Notes: a model not told the origin generated them from the letters alone. A DNA stretch of 64,000 nt from Samsonia erythrinae (GCF_004342665.1 NZ_SMBY01000002.1:310001-374000); one strand, 5' to 3'. Positions 1 to 11,798 are shown, numbered from the stretch's first letter. Numbers and translations: made by a program.

Positions 1-30
1 GGTTAATGCTGTAATTTGTTCTAGATTCAT
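1..30 (-). CDS. ispB: Octaprenyl diphosphate synthase, N-terminal 10 codons
   Basis: Only the start codon and nine more codons lie in the window. The complement of 28-30 is ATG and the peptide reads MNLEQITALT, nearly the same as the N-terminus of E. coli IspB (MNLEKINELT). The gene is divergent from rplU, as in E. coli. IspB makes the C40 side chain of ubiquinone and menaquinone. The rest of the gene lies outside the left edge, so nothing can be said about its integrity. The identification rests on the short match plus synteny. Confidence 0.85.
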   Translation of the reverse strand, partial: MNLEQITALT

Positions 31-185
31 GATTTGTGCCAACGGATGTCTTCAACACTGCCGTAAGATTGCTGTTGCGTATCGGCAAGATGGAATTTAT
101 TGCGCCGATTGTACTTGAAAAATGAGAGAGATAAACGGCAGTTAATATGTTGTATTATTTTTCTTCACATCCTTTGATTATCCAC

Positions 186-214
186 TTGTCATCCTCAGGA
201 TTTTTGCGTAGAAT
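186..214 (+). promoter_or_regulatory. Sigma-70 promoter of rplU-rpmA
   Basis: TTGTCA (186-191), a 17-bp spacer and TAGAAT (209-214) are followed by a GC-rich discriminator (tcgcgccc), typical of growth-rate-controlled promoters. Transcription would start near 221 and give a leader of about 65 nt. The leader contains an imperfect hairpin at about 240-270 (cgcgctc pairing with gagtgcg). The assignment is by motif only. Confidence 0.7.
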
Positions 215-250
215 TCGCGCCCTATTATGAATATTTATAGCGCGCTCTGA

Positions 251-598
<348 letters not shown>

Positions 599-615
599 TT
601 TAGGAGAGCGGATAA

Positions 616-873
616 ATGGCACATAAAAAAGCTGGCGGTTCAACCCGTAACGGTCGTGATTCCAACGCACAACGTCTGGGCGTGAAACGCTTTGGCGGTG
701 AAAGCGTTCTGGCTGGCAACATCATCGTTCGTCAACGCGGCACCAAGTTTCATGCCGGTACTAACGTTGGCTGCGGGAAAGACCACACTCTGTTTGCTTT
801 GGCTGACGGTAAAGTTCAGTTTGAAGTTAAAGGCCCGAAAAATCGTAAGTACATCAGCATTGTTGCTGAATAA
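616..873 (+). CDS. rpmA: 50S ribosomal protein L27
   Basis: The 85-residue protein has the E. coli length and the flexible N-terminus [16 protein letters not shown] that reaches toward the peptidyl-transferase centre. An AGGAG-type site at about 602-607 precedes the ATG. It is the second gene of rplU-rpmA and is followed by a strong intrinsic terminator at 901-927. There is no N-terminal extension of the kind that is cleaved in Firmicutes. Confidence 0.98.
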   Translation: MAHKKAGGSTRNGRDSNAQRLGVKRFGGESVLAGNIIVRQRGTKFHAGTNVGCGKDHTLFALADGKVQFEVKGPKNRKYISIVAE

Positions 874-900
874 TTTTTCGCATTAGGTCTTACGGATTTA

Positions 901-927
901 AGCCCCGCAATCTTTGCGGGGCTTTTT
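901..927 (+). terminator. Intrinsic terminator of rplU-rpmA
   Basis: The arms AGCCCCGCAA and TTGCGGGGCT close a small loop and are followed by a run of T. It separates the ribosomal-protein operon from yhbE. Confidence 0.85.
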
Positions 928-955
928 ACATTCTGATTCTGAGTAAACCATCTTG

Positions 956-1924
956 ATGAGTATGAATACTAAACAGCAGACGGGCATTGGTCTTTGTCTG
1001 GCGCTGACAACGGCTGTGTGCTGGGGAGCCCTGCCGATAGCGATGAAACAGGTTCTGGTGGTTATGGAGCCTTATACGATTGTTTGGTATCGCTTTTTTA
1101 TCGCTTCAATTGGTCTCGGCATAATTTTGTCTTTCCGTAAGAATTTACCACCAATGCGGATTTTCCGGCATCGCCGCTGGTGGGTTCTGCTGCTGGTTGC
1201 GACCGCTGGGCTGCTGGGTAATTTTGTTTTCTTTAGCTCCTCCCTGCAATATCTCAGCCCGACGGCTTCTCAGGTTATTGGGCAGCTCTCACCGGTTGGC
1301 ATGATGTTCGCCAGCGTACTTATCCTGAAAGAAAAGATGCGCGGCACGCAGATCATCGGCGCGATCATGCTGATCTGCGGCCTGCTGCTGTTTTTTAATA
1401 CCAGCCTGATAGAGATTTTCACCCGCCTGACGGACTATACGCTCGGCGTGCTGCTGGGCGTTTGCGCATCAATGGTGTGGGTAAGCTATGGTGTGGCGCA
1501 AAAGGTGTTATTACGACGACTGACATCGCAGCAGATTCTATTTTTGCTGTATGTGCTCTGCGTGATTTTTATTACGCCTTTTGCCAAGCCGGAAGTTCTC
1601 TTCCAGCTTAACGGCTGGCAGGTCGTTTGCCTGCTATTTTGCGGTGCGAATACATTAATCGGGTATGGAGCGCTTGCGGAAGCCATGGCGCGCTGGCAGG
1701 CGGCCCAGGTCAGCGCGATTATCACGCTGACGCCGTTGTTTACGCTGCTATTTTCTGATTTATTGGCATTCGGATGGCCGGGCTTTTTTGATACGCCGGT
1801 ATTGAACTGGGTCGGCTACGTTGGGGCGTTTGTCGTGGTGGCCGGAGCAATGTTTTCCGCCATCGGGCATCGTTTTTTCCCAGGAAAGAAAGCGCCATTA
1901 CCGCCATTGGCAGGGCAAAAATAG
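956..1924 (+). CDS. yhbE: DMT-superfamily (EamA) inner-membrane transporter YhbE
   Basis: The product of about 320 residues has ten predicted hydrophobic segments in two EamA repeats. It matches E. coli YhbE in collinear blocks such as LQYLSPTASQVIGQLSPVGMM and ALAEAMARWQAAQVSAIITLTP. The substrate is unknown; the family exports amino acids or other small metabolites. The start is uncertain between TTG 953, ATG 956 and ATG 962, none with a good ribosome binding site. Alignment with E. coli favours the region 956-962. It sits between rpmA and obgE as in E. coli. Confidence 0.88.
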   Translation: MSMNTKQQTGIGLCLALTTAVCWGALPIAMKQVLVVMEPYTIVWYRFFIASIGLGIILSFRKNLPPMRIFRHRRWWVLLLVATAGLLGNFVFFSSSLQYLSPTASQVIGQLSPVGMMFASVLILKEKMRGTQIIGAIMLICGLLLFFNTSLIEIFTRLTDYTLGVLLGVCASMVWVSYGVAQKVLLRRLTSQQILFLLYVLCVIFITPFAKPEVLFQLNGWQVVCLLFCGANTLIGYGALAEAMARWQAAQVSAIITLTPLFTLLFSDLLAFGWPGFFDTPVLNWVGYVGAFVVVAGAMFSAIGHRFFPGKKAPLPPLAGQK

Positions 1925-2144
1925 TTCAGAAGAACAGGTTGTTCGCGTAATCTTTTAACATTCTGTGTGCGCTGTTTATTTTTAATACAGATGAAATTAT
2001 TGGCGCAGGCAGGTACAATCCGCTCCTTTGCGGCAATATGTTCTGGTGCGTCGGCCATTTTCAACGGTGAGTAGAAACACGCTACATGCCTTAAAATCAA
2101 AGTGTTACGCCGAAGACAATGAATAACAAGCCTAAAACACGTAG

Positions 2145-3350
<1,206 letters not shown>

Positions 3351-3381
3351 TTCGTTCTTCTGCTAGTTAATTCTCGCCTAT

Positions 3382-3418
3382 TGCGGCCTTATCCCATCAG
3401 GGTAAGGCCGCATTCTTA
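3382..3418. terminator. Bidirectional terminator between obgE and dacB
   Basis: The stem TGCGGCCTTA pairs with TAAGGCCGCA with one bulged T, flanked by A/T-rich tracts on both sides. It lies between convergent obgE and dacB and can serve both. Confidence 0.8.
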
Positions 3419-3420
3419 TT

Positions 3421-4854
3421 TTAATTGCTCTGATAAATGTCTTTGTAGAGGCGGCTTTCAAATCTCACCAGAGGGACGCGACGCGCACGCTGGTCTTCTG
3501 GCGGTACGGCATAACCTGACAGGAATTGAACGAATGCCATACGCTGCCCGCTCGCGGTAGTAATGAAGCCCGCCAGATTGTATACGCCTTGTAACGCCCC
3601 TGTTTTGGCTGAAACTTTACCGTCAACGCCAGCCTCATGCAAACCGCCGCGATAACGCAGCGTACCGTCATAGCCGGAAAGCGGCAGCATCGTGATGTAG
3701 TTCAGTTCGCTGTCGTGCTGGGCGATGTACTGCAATACCTTCATCATCGTTTCCGGCGAGATCAGATTGTGCCGTGACAGGCCGGAACCATCCACCACGA
3801 TGCTGTTTCCTAAATCTACCCCTGCTTTCTGACGCAGAATTTGGCGCACGGCATCGGCGCCTGCTCGCCATGTGCCCGGCACATTAAAACGCTCATGCCC
3901 AAGTGTGCGAAAAACCGTATCGGCAATCATGTTGTCCGACTTTTTCAGCATGATGGTTAACAGATCGTGTAGCGGCGCGGATTGTGTCTGGGCCAGCAGG
4001 GTTCCTGCCGGGCCTGGCTGTGTTTGTCGACGCAGGCTGCCTTTAATGCGGATATCCGCCTGCTGTAGTTCATCTTTCACGATGGCGCCGGCATAGCTGG
4101 CTCCGTCCTGAATCGCGAATGCCAGCGGAAGTGGTTCGGCGCGTTGGGTCAGGCAACCGATAAGCGTGAATCGGTTCAATTCGCCGGGTACGACATCCAG
4201 TTCGCAGTATTGGGCATCGGGCGATCCTTTCGCCAGCGTGCGGACCTCGCTGTACATCTGCACCGGATAATAGGACGCGACGCGGATAAATGCGTTATCA
4301 CCTGCTTTCGGCGCGCTGTAGAGCGAGACGGAGAAACAGTTACGATCAACAATGGCCGCTCCCGGCGGTGCGCTGAAACACTGCGTCATGTCGTTCCAGG
4401 GCCAACCCGGTGCTTTGTCATGGCTGGCGAAAACAGAGGTATCGATCAGCACATCGCCCGTAATTTCCTGTACGCCGCGCTTTCTTAATTCCTGCACCAT
4501 ATTTCGTATTTGCTGACGCTTTAGGGTGGGATCGCCGCTAAAACGCACAATCAGGTTGCCGTTCAGCACACCGTTTGTCACCGGGCCGTGGCTTTCCATT
4601 GTGGTGACGAAGCGATAATCCGGACCTAATTGCAACAGCGCGGCTAATGCGGTTAATACCTTTTGTGTACTGGCGGGAAGTGCCATTTGCTGGCTATTGA
4701 AGGCCATGCTGGGCGTGGGGGCGCCAACTTTTTGCACCAATAACGCCAAATTGGCGCCGTCCGGTAAATATTGACGATGATCTTCAACAGAAGCTGCATT
4801 GGCATGCAGAACAAAGGTGCAGGCGAGTCCGGTAACAATCGATGAAAAACGCAT
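3421..4854 (-). CDS. dacB: D-alanyl-D-alanine carboxypeptidase/endopeptidase PBP4
   Basis: The 477-residue product has the length of E. coli DacB, a periplasmic low-molecular-mass class C penicillin-binding protein that trims and cleaves peptidoglycan cross-links. A signal peptide (about residues 1-20, ending HANA-ASV) precedes the SxxK box ASTQK with catalytic Ser62 and Lys65. The SDN box (KKSDNM, near 306) and the KTG box (SAKTGALQG, near 417) are both intact. It is transcribed on its own, divergent from greA and convergent with obgE. Confidence 0.96.
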   Translation of the reverse strand: MRFSSIVTGLACTFVLHANAASVEDHRQYLPDGANLALLVQKVGAPTPSMAFNSQQMALPASTQKVLTALAALLQLGPDYRFVTTMESHGPVTNGVLNGNLIVRFSGDPTLKRQQIRNMVQELRKRGVQEITGDVLIDTSVFASHDKAPGWPWNDMTQCFSAPPGAAIVDRNCFSVSLYSAPKAGDNAFIRVASYYPVQMYSEVRTLAKGSPDAQYCELDVVPGELNRFTLIGCLTQRAEPLPLAFAIQDGASYAGAIVKDELQQADIRIKGSLRRQTQPGPAGTLLAQTQSAPLHDLLTIMLKKSDNMIADTVFRTLGHERFNVPGTWRAGADAVRQILRQKAGVDLGNSIVVDGSGLSRHNLISPETMMKVLQYIAQHDSELNYITMLPLSGYDGTLRYRGGLHEAGVDGKVSAKTGALQGVYNLAGFITTASGQRMAFVQFLSGYAVPPEDQRARRVPLVRFESRLYKDIYQSN

Positions 4855-4929
4855 AATCTCAGCTAAGAACGGGGTAACGTGTGGTCATACTACGGTGCAA
4901 CAAGGTCTAAAGTAAACGATGACCCTCAT

Positions 4930-4957
4930 TGAACTCTGGGGTAAAATACATATCAAA
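4930..4957 (+). promoter_or_regulatory. Candidate sigma-E promoter of greA
   Basis: TGAACTC (4930-4936), a 16-bp spacer and TCAAA (4953-4957) fit the sigma-E consensus GGAACTT-N15/16-TCAAA. E. coli greA is known to have a sigma-E promoter beside a sigma-70 one. The start site would leave a greA leader of about 150 nt with a small perfect hairpin (GTCCT/AGGAC, 5015-5026). In E. coli this leader gives rise to GraL RNAs. No clear terminator for such an RNA was found here. Confidence 0.45.
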
Positions 4958-5116
4958 ATGCAAAACCGCTGCCGGCCTGGAATTTTTTTCCGGGGCTGGT
5001 TGCTTTTGCTTTATGTCCTGAAAGGACAGGCACGTTGTCAACACTCCGTTGCCTTTGATTTTAACGTGTCAGGATGACGACTATTTGAGTTTTACGGACT
5101 TTTTAGAGGTATCTAT

Positions 5117-5593
5117 ATGAAACAATTTCCGATGACGTTGCGTGGCGCTGAAAAATTACGTGAAGAGCTTGACTACCTGAAATCCGTGCGTCGGCCTGAA
5201 ATTATTGCCGCAATTGCTGAAGCACGCGAACACGGCGACCTGAAAGAAAACGCGGAGTACCATGCTGCACGCGAACAGCAGGGCTTTTGTGAAGGGCGTA
5301 TTCAGGACATTGAAGCCAAGTTGTCGAATGCGCAGGTTATCGACGTCACGAAGATGAGCGCGAGCGGACGTGTCATTTTCGGCGCAACCGTGACGGTGAT
5401 GAATCTGGATAACGAGGAAGAACAAACCTACCAGATCGTTGGCGACGATGAAGCGGACTTTAAGCAAAACCTGATTTCTGTGAATTCCCCCATCGCGCGT
5501 GGCTTGATCGGCAAAGAGGAAGACGACGTCGTGGTTATCCCTACACCGGGTGGCGAAGTGGAATATGAGATTCTGAAGGTTGAATACCTATAA
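5117..5593 (+). CDS. greA: Transcript cleavage/elongation factor GreA
   Basis: The 158-residue protein has the N-terminal coiled coil with its acidic tip ([14 protein letters not shown], about residues 40-53) that enters the RNA polymerase secondary channel, and the C-terminal FKBP-like domain. It rescues backtracked RNA polymerase by stimulating transcript cleavage. The ATG at 5117 has AGAGG at about 5105. It is monocistronic with a strong terminator at 5640-5664 and is divergent from dacB. Confidence 0.98.
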   Translation: MKQFPMTLRGAEKLREELDYLKSVRRPEIIAAIAEAREHGDLKENAEYHAAREQQGFCEGRIQDIEAKLSNAQVIDVTKMSASGRVIFGATVTVMNLDNEEEQTYQIVGDDEADFKQNLISVNSPIARGLIGKEEDDVVVIPTPGGEVEYEILKVEYL

Positions 5594-5639
5594 ATTTGCC
5601 ATTCTGTTGATTAAAACAGCAGAAAGTGTAAAGAAAAGA

Positions 5640-5664
5640 AAAAGGCCGCTTGCGGCCTTTTCTC
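5640..5664. terminator. Bidirectional terminator between greA and yhbY
   Basis: AAAAGGCCGC and GCGGCCTTTT form a perfect stem with a tight loop, with A-rich and T-rich flanks. It lies between convergent greA and yhbY. Confidence 0.85.
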
Positions 5665-5720
5665 TAACCGAGAGGCATGGCACCTTTCCGTTAAAGCCGG
5701 GTATCCTGAAACAAAAAGTG

Positions 5721-6014
5721 TTATCGTGGCAACACAATTTTACGTTCTTTCGCCGGACGGTAGAGTACCAGCGTATGGCCGATAACCTGAACATTCGCGC
5801 TACCGGTTTCACGAACGATCGCTTCGATAATCAAGGCCTTAGTTTCGCGATCTTCTGTCGCGACTTTTACCTTGATCAGTTCGTGATGTTCTAGTGCTTG
5901 TTCGATCTCAGCCAGAACACCTTCGGTGAGGCCGTTATTGCCCAGCATAACAACCGGTTTTAACGGATGGGCCAAGCCTTTCAGGTGTTGTTTTTGTTTG
6001 TTACTTAGATTCAT
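5721..6014 (-). CDS. yhbY: CRM-domain RNA-binding protein YhbY
   Basis: The 97-residue single-domain CRM protein is nearly identical to E. coli YhbY (MNLSNKQKQHLKGLAHPLKP, then GLTEGVLAEIEQALEHHELIK). It associates with pre-50S particles and has the conserved GxxG-type loop (MLGNNGLT, about 23-30). It is divergent from rlmE with a 143-bp intergenic region and convergent with greA. Confidence 0.96.
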   Translation of the reverse strand: MNLSNKQKQHLKGLAHPLKPVVMLGNNGLTEGVLAEIEQALEHHELIKVKVATEDRETKALIIEAIVRETGSANVQVIGHTLVLYRPAKERKIVLPR

Positions 6015-6157
6015 TGTCTTTTTTGCTTAGGTTGGGATTGAAAACGGGTCATTCTACCGCCATCTCGTGATTATAACCAATTTGGTCGTTCCGATTGGTA
6101 ATATGTGAGAACTTTCTTCCCTCCATCGGCGTGTTACTGAGAATAGTTGGAAAATCG

Positions 6158-6787
6158 ATGGCGAATAAAAAGCGTTCTGCAAGTTCCAGTCGCTGGTTGC
6201 AGGAACACTTTAGCGATAAATATGTGCAGCAGGCTCAGAAAAAAGGGCTTCGGTCACGGGCGTGGTTTAAACTTGATGAGATACAGCAAAGCGACAAACT
6301 GTTTAAGCAAGGCATGACGGTTGTCGATCTGGGTGCAGCGCCTGGCGGTTGGTCACAGTATGTCGTTACGCAAATTGGCGGCAGGGGGCGTATCATCGCT
6401 TGTGATATTCTGCCTATGGACCCTATAGTTGGCGTCGATTTTCTGCAAGGTGATTTCCGTGATGAACAGGTTCTGAAGACCCTGCTGGAACGCGTTGGAG
6501 AGAGCAAAGTTCAGGTTGTTATGTCTGACATGGCGCCGAACATGAGTGGTACGCCAGCCGTTGATATTCCCAAAGCGATGTATCTGGTTGAACTGGCACT
6601 TGAGATGTGTCGGGATGTGTTGGCACCAGGCGGAAGCTTTCTGGTGAAAGTGTTTCAGGGAGAAGGTTTTGATGAATACCTGCGGGAAATTCGCTCCCTG
6701 TTTACGAGTGTGAAAATTCGTAAACCAGACGCTTCGCGTGCTCGTTCGCGTGAAGTGTATATTGTAGCGACAGGGCGCAAACTGTAG
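6158..6787 (+). CDS. rlmE: 23S rRNA 2'-O-ribose methyltransferase (U2552)
   Basis: The 209-residue product (formerly FtsJ/RrmJ) methylates U2552 in the 50S A-loop. It has the SAM-binding motif [14 protein letters not shown] (about 58-71) and the K-D-K-E catalytic set, visible as MSDMAP (Asp near 124), FLVKVFQG (Lys near 164) and SREVYIV (Glu near 199). The ATG at 6158 gives the exact E. coli length; an upstream ATG at 6095 is in frame but would add 21 unrelated residues. ftsH follows after 47 bp, the classic heat-shock pair. Confidence 0.97.
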   Translation: MANKKRSASSSRWLQEHFSDKYVQQAQKKGLRSRAWFKLDEIQQSDKLFKQGMTVVDLGAAPGGWSQYVVTQIGGRGRIIACDILPMDPIVGVDFLQGDFRDEQVLKTLLERVGESKVQVVMSDMAPNMSGTPAVDIPKAMYLVELALEMCRDVLAPGGSFLVKVFQGEGFDEYLREIRSLFTSVKIRKPDASRARSREVYIVATGRKL

Positions 6788-6834
6788 TACCCTAACGCTG
6801 TTTTTTAACACAGTTGTAATATGAGGTTAATCCC

Positions 6835-8796
6835 TTGAGTGACATGGCGAAAAACCTGATTCTCTGGTTAGTCATCGCAGTTGTACTGATGTCCGTTTTC
6901 CAGAGCTTCGGGCCTAGCGAGTCGAATGGCCGCAGGGTGGATTATTCAACCTTCTTGACTGAAGTGAATCAGGATCAGGTCCGTGAAGCACGTATTAATG
7001 GGCGTGAAATCAGTGTTATCAAAAAAGACAGCAACAGATACACGACTTATATTCCTGTCAATGATCCCAAGCTACTGGATAACCTGCTAACGAAGAATGT
7101 GAAAGTCGTAGGTGAACCACCGGAAGAGCCGAGCTTACTGGCTTCTATTTTTATTTCATGGTTCCCGATGCTGTTACTGATTGGCGTTTGGATCTTCTTC
7201 ATGCGTCAAATGCAAGGTGGCGGCGGTAAAGGTGCGATGTCCTTCGGCAAGAGCAAGGCTCGTATGCTGACGGAAGATCAGATCAAGACAACGTTTGCTG
7301 ATGTTGCTGGCTGTGACGAGGCGAAAGAAGAGGTCAGTGAACTGGTCGACTACCTGCGTGAACCGAGCCGTTTCCAGAAACTGGGCGGTAAGATCCCAAA
7401 AGGCATCTTGATGGTCGGTCCGCCGGGAACCGGTAAAACGCTGCTGGCGAAAGCGATTGCCGGTGAAGCGAAAGTGCCTTTCTTTACGATTTCCGGTTCT
7501 GACTTCGTTGAAATGTTTGTGGGCGTAGGGGCTTCCCGCGTTCGCGACATGTTCGAGCAGGCGAAGAAAGCAGCGCCCTGCATCATCTTTATCGATGAAA
7601 TCGACGCCGTGGGCCGTCAGCGTGGCGCCGGTTTGGGCGGTGGTCATGATGAACGTGAACAAACGCTGAACCAGATGCTGGTTGAAATGGACGGTTTTGA
7701 AGGCAACGAAGGCATTATTGTCATCGCCGCCACTAACCGCCCTGATGTTCTCGATCCCGCTTTGCTGCGCCCGGGCCGTTTTGACCGTCAGGTTGTGGTG
7801 GGGCTGCCGGATGTACGCGGTCGTGAACAGATTCTGAAAGTACATATGCGTCGCGTACCTCTGTCTCCTGATGTTGATGCGTCAGTCATTGCGCGCGGTA
7901 CGCCGGGCTTCTCCGGGGCTGATCTGGCAAACCTGGTTAACGAAGCGGCGTTGTTTTCCGCTCGTGGCAACAAGCGTGTGGTTTCGATGGTCGAGTTCGA
8001 AAAGGCCAAAGACAAAATCATGATGGGCGCAGAGCGCCGTTCCATGGTGATGACGGAGAAACAGAAAGAGTCAACGGCGTATCATGAGGCCGGGCACGCG
8101 ATTATTGGGCGTTTGGTGCCGGAGCATGATCCGGTGCACAAAGTGACTATTATTCCCCGTGGTCGGGCTCTGGGAGTGACGTTCTTCCTGCCTGAAGGTG
8201 ATGCGATTAGCGCGAGCCGTCAGAAGCTGGAAAGTCAGATTTCTACATTGTACGGTGGTCGACTGGCTGAAGAGATCATCTACGGGGCGGAACACGTGTC
8301 TACAGGGGCTTCGAATGACATTAAAGTCGCGACCTCGATTGCCCGTAACATGGTCACGCAGTGGGGCTTCTCCGAGAAGTTGGGGCCGTTGCTGTATGCG
8401 GAAGAAGAAGGCGAGGTGTTCCTCGGTCGTTCCGTGGCAAAAGCCAAGCATATGTCAGATGAAACCGCTCGCATTATCGATCAGGAAGTGAAGTCTCTGA
8501 TTGAGCGTAACTACAAGCGGGCCCGCGAACTGTTGATGGCGAATATGGACATCCTTCACTCAATGAAAGATGCGTTGATGAAGTATGAAACCATTGATGC
8601 CCCGCAAATCGATGACTTGATGGCGCGTAAGAAAGAGGTTCGCCCACCGGCTGGCTGGGAAGCGTCTCGCTCCGACAACGATTCTGGTAACGGAGGCACG
8701 CCGGCAGCGCCAACGCCGGTAGATGAGCCGCAAACCCCAGGTTCGGGTGGTGCTAACCCCGGCAACACAATGTCTGAGCAGGTCGACGACAAGTAG
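6835..8796 (+). CDS. ftsH: ATP-dependent membrane zinc metalloprotease FtsH
   Basis: This membrane-anchored AAA+ protease degrades sigma-32, LpxC and unassembled membrane proteins. Two N-terminal transmembrane segments (about 8-25 and 100-120) flank a periplasmic domain. They are followed by Walker A GPPGTGKT (near 198), the second region of homology ([19 protein letters not shown]) and the zinc site HEAGH (near 417). The TTG at 6835 has GAGG at 6823-6826 at good spacing; the ATG three codons later (6844) matches the usual E. coli annotation. The proline/glycine-rich C-terminal tail is somewhat long. A terminator follows at 8829-8854. Confidence 0.97.
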   Translation: MSDMAKNLILWLVIAVVLMSVFQSFGPSESNGRRVDYSTFLTEVNQDQVREARINGREISVIKKDSNRYTTYIPVNDPKLLDNLLTKNVKVVGEPPEEPSLLASIFISWFPMLLLIGVWIFFMRQMQGGGGKGAMSFGKSKARMLTEDQIKTTFADVAGCDEAKEEVSELVDYLREPSRFQKLGGKIPKGILMVGPPGTGKTLLAKAIAGEAKVPFFTISGSDFVEMFVGVGASRVRDMFEQAKKAAPCIIFIDEIDAVGRQRGAGLGGGHDEREQTLNQMLVEMDGFEGNEGIIVIAATNRPDVLDPALLRPGRFDRQVVVGLPDVRGREQILKVHMRRVPLSPDVDASVIARGTPGFSGADLANLVNEAALFSARGNKRVVSMVEFEKAKDKIMMGAERRSMVMTEKQKESTAYHEAGHAIIGRLVPEHDPVHKVTIIPRGRALGVTFFLPEGDAISASRQKLESQISTLYGGRLAEEIIYGAEHVSTGASNDIKVATSIARNMVTQWGFSEKLGPLLYAEEEGEVFLGRSVAKAKHMSDETARIIDQEVKSLIERNYKRARELLMANMDILHSMKDALMKYETIDAPQIDDLMARKKEVRPPAGWEASRSDNDSGNGGTPAAPTPVDEPQTPGSGGANPGNTMSEQVDDK

Positions 8797-8828
8797 TTTG
8801 TCTGCGATTGACTGTGTTAACGTCATAA

Positions 8829-8854
8829 AACCCCAGCTCAGTCTGGGGTTTTTT
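8829..8854 (+). terminator. Intrinsic terminator after ftsH
   Basis: AACCCCAG pairs with CTGGGGTT and is followed by T6. It separates rlmE-ftsH from folP-glmM. Confidence 0.85.
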
Positions 8855-8914
8855 ACTGGCAAGGTTATTCAAACCACCTTTCATGCCAACGACACCCGTA
8901 TGCGGAGATAAATC

Positions 8915-9748
8915 ATGCAACTGGTTGCCAGAGATTCAACGCTGGATCTTTCCTGCCCACGCGTCATGGGCATCCTGAATGTGACGCCGGATTCCTTTTC
9001 TGACGGCGGTAGACATAATAAGTTTGATAACGCATTACTGCACGTTCAGGAAATGATCGCCGCGGGTGCGACAATGATTGATATCGGCGGGGAATCAACA
9101 CGTCCCGGAGCGGATGAGGTCAGTACCGAAGAAGAGTTGGAACGTGTTGTGCCCGTGGTCGAAGCGGTCGCAAAACGTTTCGACGTATGGATCTCTGTTG
9201 ATACGTCAAAGCCGGAAGTGATGACGGCATCGGCACAGGCGGGAGCGCATCTGATTAACGATATTCGCTCCTTACAAGAGCCTGGTGCTTTGGCGGCCGC
9301 GGCGGCGACCGGTTTGCCCGTCTGCCTGATGCATATGCAAGGCGTGCCGAAAACCATGCAGCACAGACCGCATTATGACGATCTCATGCAGGATATCGCG
9401 AATTTCTTTGAACGGCAGATAACGCGTTGCGTAAACGGTAATATTCCGAAAAACAAGCTATTGCTGGATCCTGGGTTTGGATTCGGTAAGAATCTTGCTC
9501 ATAATTATGCGCTTCTGGCGCGGCTGGGAGAGTTGCACCGCTTTGGGTTACCTCTTCTCGTTGGTATGTCGAGAAAATCCATGATCGGTCAGATTCTTAA
9601 TGTACCGCCTGTGCAGCGTGTCCACGGGAGCGTCGCTTGCGCCGTCATTGCTGCGATGCAAGGCGCGCAGATTATTCGCGTACACGATGTAAAAGAAACG
9701 GCCGATGCGATGCGCATTGTGGAAGCCACCCTTTCAGCAAAGGAATAA
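8915..9748 (+). CDS. folP: Dihydropteroate synthase
   Basis: The 277-residue TIM-barrel enzyme condenses p-aminobenzoate with dihydropterin pyrophosphate in folate synthesis and is the target of sulfonamides. It has the DHPS signatures [14 protein letters not shown] (about 19-32) and [11 protein letters not shown] (about 57-67), and the conserved SRKSMIG loop near 220. GCGGAGA precedes the ATG. glmM follows after 7 bp, so the pair is co-transcribed as in E. coli. Confidence 0.97.
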   Translation: MQLVARDSTLDLSCPRVMGILNVTPDSFSDGGRHNKFDNALLHVQEMIAAGATMIDIGGESTRPGADEVSTEEELERVVPVVEAVAKRFDVWISVDTSKPEVMTASAQAGAHLINDIRSLQEPGALAAAAATGLPVCLMHMQGVPKTMQHRPHYDDLMQDIANFFERQITRCVNGNIPKNKLLLDPGFGFGKNLAHNYALLARLGELHRFGLPLLVGMSRKSMIGQILNVPPVQRVHGSVACAVIAAMQGAQIIRVHDVKETADAMRIVEATLSAKE

Positions 9749-9755
9749 AAACGAT

Positions 9756-11093
9756 ATGAGTAACCGCAAATATTTTGGTACCGATGGCGTGCGTGGCAAG
9801 GTTGGTGATACGCCGATTACTCCAGACTTTGTACTTAAACTGGGTTGGGCAGCCGGAAAAGTGTTAGCGCGGCATGGCTCTCGCAAAATTATTATCGGTA
9901 AGGATACCCGTATTTCTGGCTATATGCTGGAGTCTGCACTGGAAGCTGGGTTGGCCGCTGCGGGATTATCGGCTTCGTTTACTGGCCCGATGCCTACGCC
10001 GGCCGTTGCTTATCTTACCCGCACATTCCGTGCTGAAGCGGGGATCGTGATTTCAGCGTCCCACAACCCCTATTACGATAACGGTATTAAATTCTTCTCT
10101 ATCGATGGCACCAAGCTGCCGGATGACGTAGAAGAGGCGATAGAAGCCGAGCTGGAAAAACCGCTGACCTGTGTTGAGTCTGCTGAATTAGGCAAGGCCA
10201 GCCGCATTGTTGACGCAGCCGGACGCTATATCGAATTTTGCAAGGGGACTTTCCCGAGCGAGCTGAGCCTCAATGGCTTAAAGATTGTTGTCGATTGCGC
10301 TAATGGCGCTACCTATCATATCGCTCCCAGCGTATTGCGCGAGCTTGGCGCTAAAGTCATTGCGATTGGCTGCGAGCCGGACGGTATGAATATCAACGAA
10401 GGGTGCGGTGCGACCGATGTCAGACAGCTACAGGCGCGTGTTCTGGCTGAAAAAGCGGACGTCGGGTTGGCCTTTGACGGCGATGGCGATCGGCTCATCA
10501 TGGTCGACCATTTGGGCAACAAAGTGGATGGCGATCAGATTTTATATATCATTGCCCGTGAAGGGTTGCGTCAAGGACAACTGCGTGGAGGCGCCGTAGG
10601 TACGCTGATGAGTAACATGGGGCTTGAGGTTGCGTTAAAGCAACTGGGTATCCCGTTTGCTCGCGCCAAAGTTGGCGACCGATATGTCATGGAGATGATG
10701 CAGGCAAAAGGGTGGCACCTTGGTGCGGAAAACTCCGGTCATGTGATTCTGCTGGATAAAACCACCACAGGGGACGGCGTGATTGCCGGTTTGCAAGTAC
10801 TCACCGCCATGGTAAGAAACCATATGAGTCTGCATGATTTATGCAGCGGTATGAAGCTGTTTCCACAGACCCTGGTTAACGTGCGTTTTACCGGCGAGAA
10901 TGATCCGCTGGAAGATAAAAACGTACAGCAGATTACGCAGGATGTAGAAAAGGAACTGGCTGGCCGCGGGCGTGTCCTGCTGCGTAAATCGGGTACGGAA
11001 CCGCTTATTCGCGTGATGGTTGAAGGCGAGGATGAGGCTACGGTCATTGAACAGGCGAATCGCATCGCCGATGCGGTGAAAACAGCGGGTTAA
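9756..11093 (+). CDS. glmM: Phosphoglucosamine mutase
   Basis: GlmM converts glucosamine-6-phosphate to glucosamine-1-phosphate for UDP-GlcNAc, peptidoglycan and LPS. The 445 residues equal E. coli GlmM. Active-site Ser102 lies in [13 protein letters not shown], the metal loop is DGDGDR (near 241-246) and the phosphate-binding loop is [12 protein letters not shown] near the C-terminus. The start at 9756 fits [14 protein letters not shown]; the upstream ATG at 9705 is inside folP. Confidence 0.98.
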   Translation: MSNRKYFGTDGVRGKVGDTPITPDFVLKLGWAAGKVLARHGSRKIIIGKDTRISGYMLESALEAGLAAAGLSASFTGPMPTPAVAYLTRTFRAEAGIVISASHNPYYDNGIKFFSIDGTKLPDDVEEAIEAELEKPLTCVESAELGKASRIVDAAGRYIEFCKGTFPSELSLNGLKIVVDCANGATYHIAPSVLRELGAKVIAIGCEPDGMNINEGCGATDVRQLQARVLAEKADVGLAFDGDGDRLIMVDHLGNKVDGDQILYIIAREGLRQGQLRGGAVGTLMSNMGLEVALKQLGIPFARAKVGDRYVMEMMQAKGWHLGAENSGHVILLDKTTTGDGVIAGLQVLTAMVRNHMSLHDLCSGMKLFPQTLVNVRFTGENDPLEDKNVQQITQDVEKELAGRGRVLLRKSGTEPLIRVMVEGEDEATVIEQANRIADAVKTAG

Positions 11094-11125
11094 TCGCGTT
11101 TTTAAGCTGTTAATCAGGCAGATAA

Positions 11126-11167
11126 GGCTTTCGGTCGTCCTTGAGTATCGAAAGCCGCTGTTTTTTT
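11126..11167 (+). terminator. Intrinsic terminator after glmM
   Basis: GGCTTTCG (11126-11133) pairs with CGAAAGCC (11149-11156), followed by GCTG and T7. Confidence 0.75.
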
Positions 11168-11344
11168 CTCCAATCAGCTGGCGATGGCTAAATTACCCTT
11201 GCGTACGCTACATCCTTTGGTTAGTATTCAGACCCGCTCAATACGGGATGTATCCATACATCTGGCTGAGTGGAATGACACGCGGTTTTCCGCCAGAATT
11301 TAGCATCTCCATGAATCATGGGGAAACGGTTAACAGGTACGACT

Positions 11345-11677
11345 ATGTACGAAGCTCTATTAGTAATTTTCCTGTTGGTAGCGATCGGGCTGGTTGCCTT
11401 GATTATGCTGCAACAAGGTAAAGGTGCTGATATGGGAGCCTCGTTCGGAGCAGGTGCTTCTGCTACTCTGTTCGGTTCGAGTGGTTCCGGTAATTTCATG
11501 ACCCGCATGACGGCGATACTGGCGACCCTGTTCTTCATTATCAGCTTGATTCTGGGCAACATGAGTTCGCTCCAGAAGAAAGGCGGCGCATGGGATAACC
11601 TGAGCCAACCGGAAAACGTTGAGCAGACAACGACGCCTGCCGCGCCGTCAACACCGGCGAGCGATATTCCGAAATAA
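11345..11677 (+). CDS. secG: Preprotein translocase subunit SecG
   Basis: The 110-residue inner-membrane subunit of SecYEG has two hydrophobic segments (about 2-22 and 52-72) joined by the conserved cytosolic loop LQQGKGADMGASFG, and ends in a Pro/Thr/Ala-rich tail. The ATG at 11345 was preferred to the upstream in-frame ATG at 11318 because MYEALLVIFL is the family N-terminus. tRNA-Leu(GAG) follows 25 bp downstream, the enterobacterial secG-leuU arrangement. Confidence 0.97.
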   Translation: MYEALLVIFLLVAIGLVALIMLQQGKGADMGASFGAGASATLFGSSGSGNFMTRMTAILATLFFIISLILGNMSSLQKKGGAWDNLSQPENVEQTTTPAAPSTPASDIPK

Positions 11678-11702
11678 GTGTTTTCAAAACAGTCATTGTG
11701 AT

Positions 11703-11789
11703 GCCGAGGTGGTGGAATTGGTAGACACGCTACCTTGAGGTGGTAGTGCCCGATTGGGCTTACGGGTTCAAGTCCCGTCCTCGGTACCA
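11703..11789 (+). tRNA. leuU: tRNA-Leu (anticodon GAG)
   Basis: This is an 87-nt class II tRNA. The acceptor stem GCCGAGG pairs with CCTCGGT, with discriminator A and encoded CCA. It has the long variable arm typical of tRNA-Leu and the anticodon GAG within cctTGAGGtgg. The T-loop GGTTCAAGTCC is canonical. It reads CUC/CUU codons and is probably co-transcribed with secG, since no terminator separates them. Confidence 0.97.
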
Positions 11790-11798
11790 ATATAAAAA

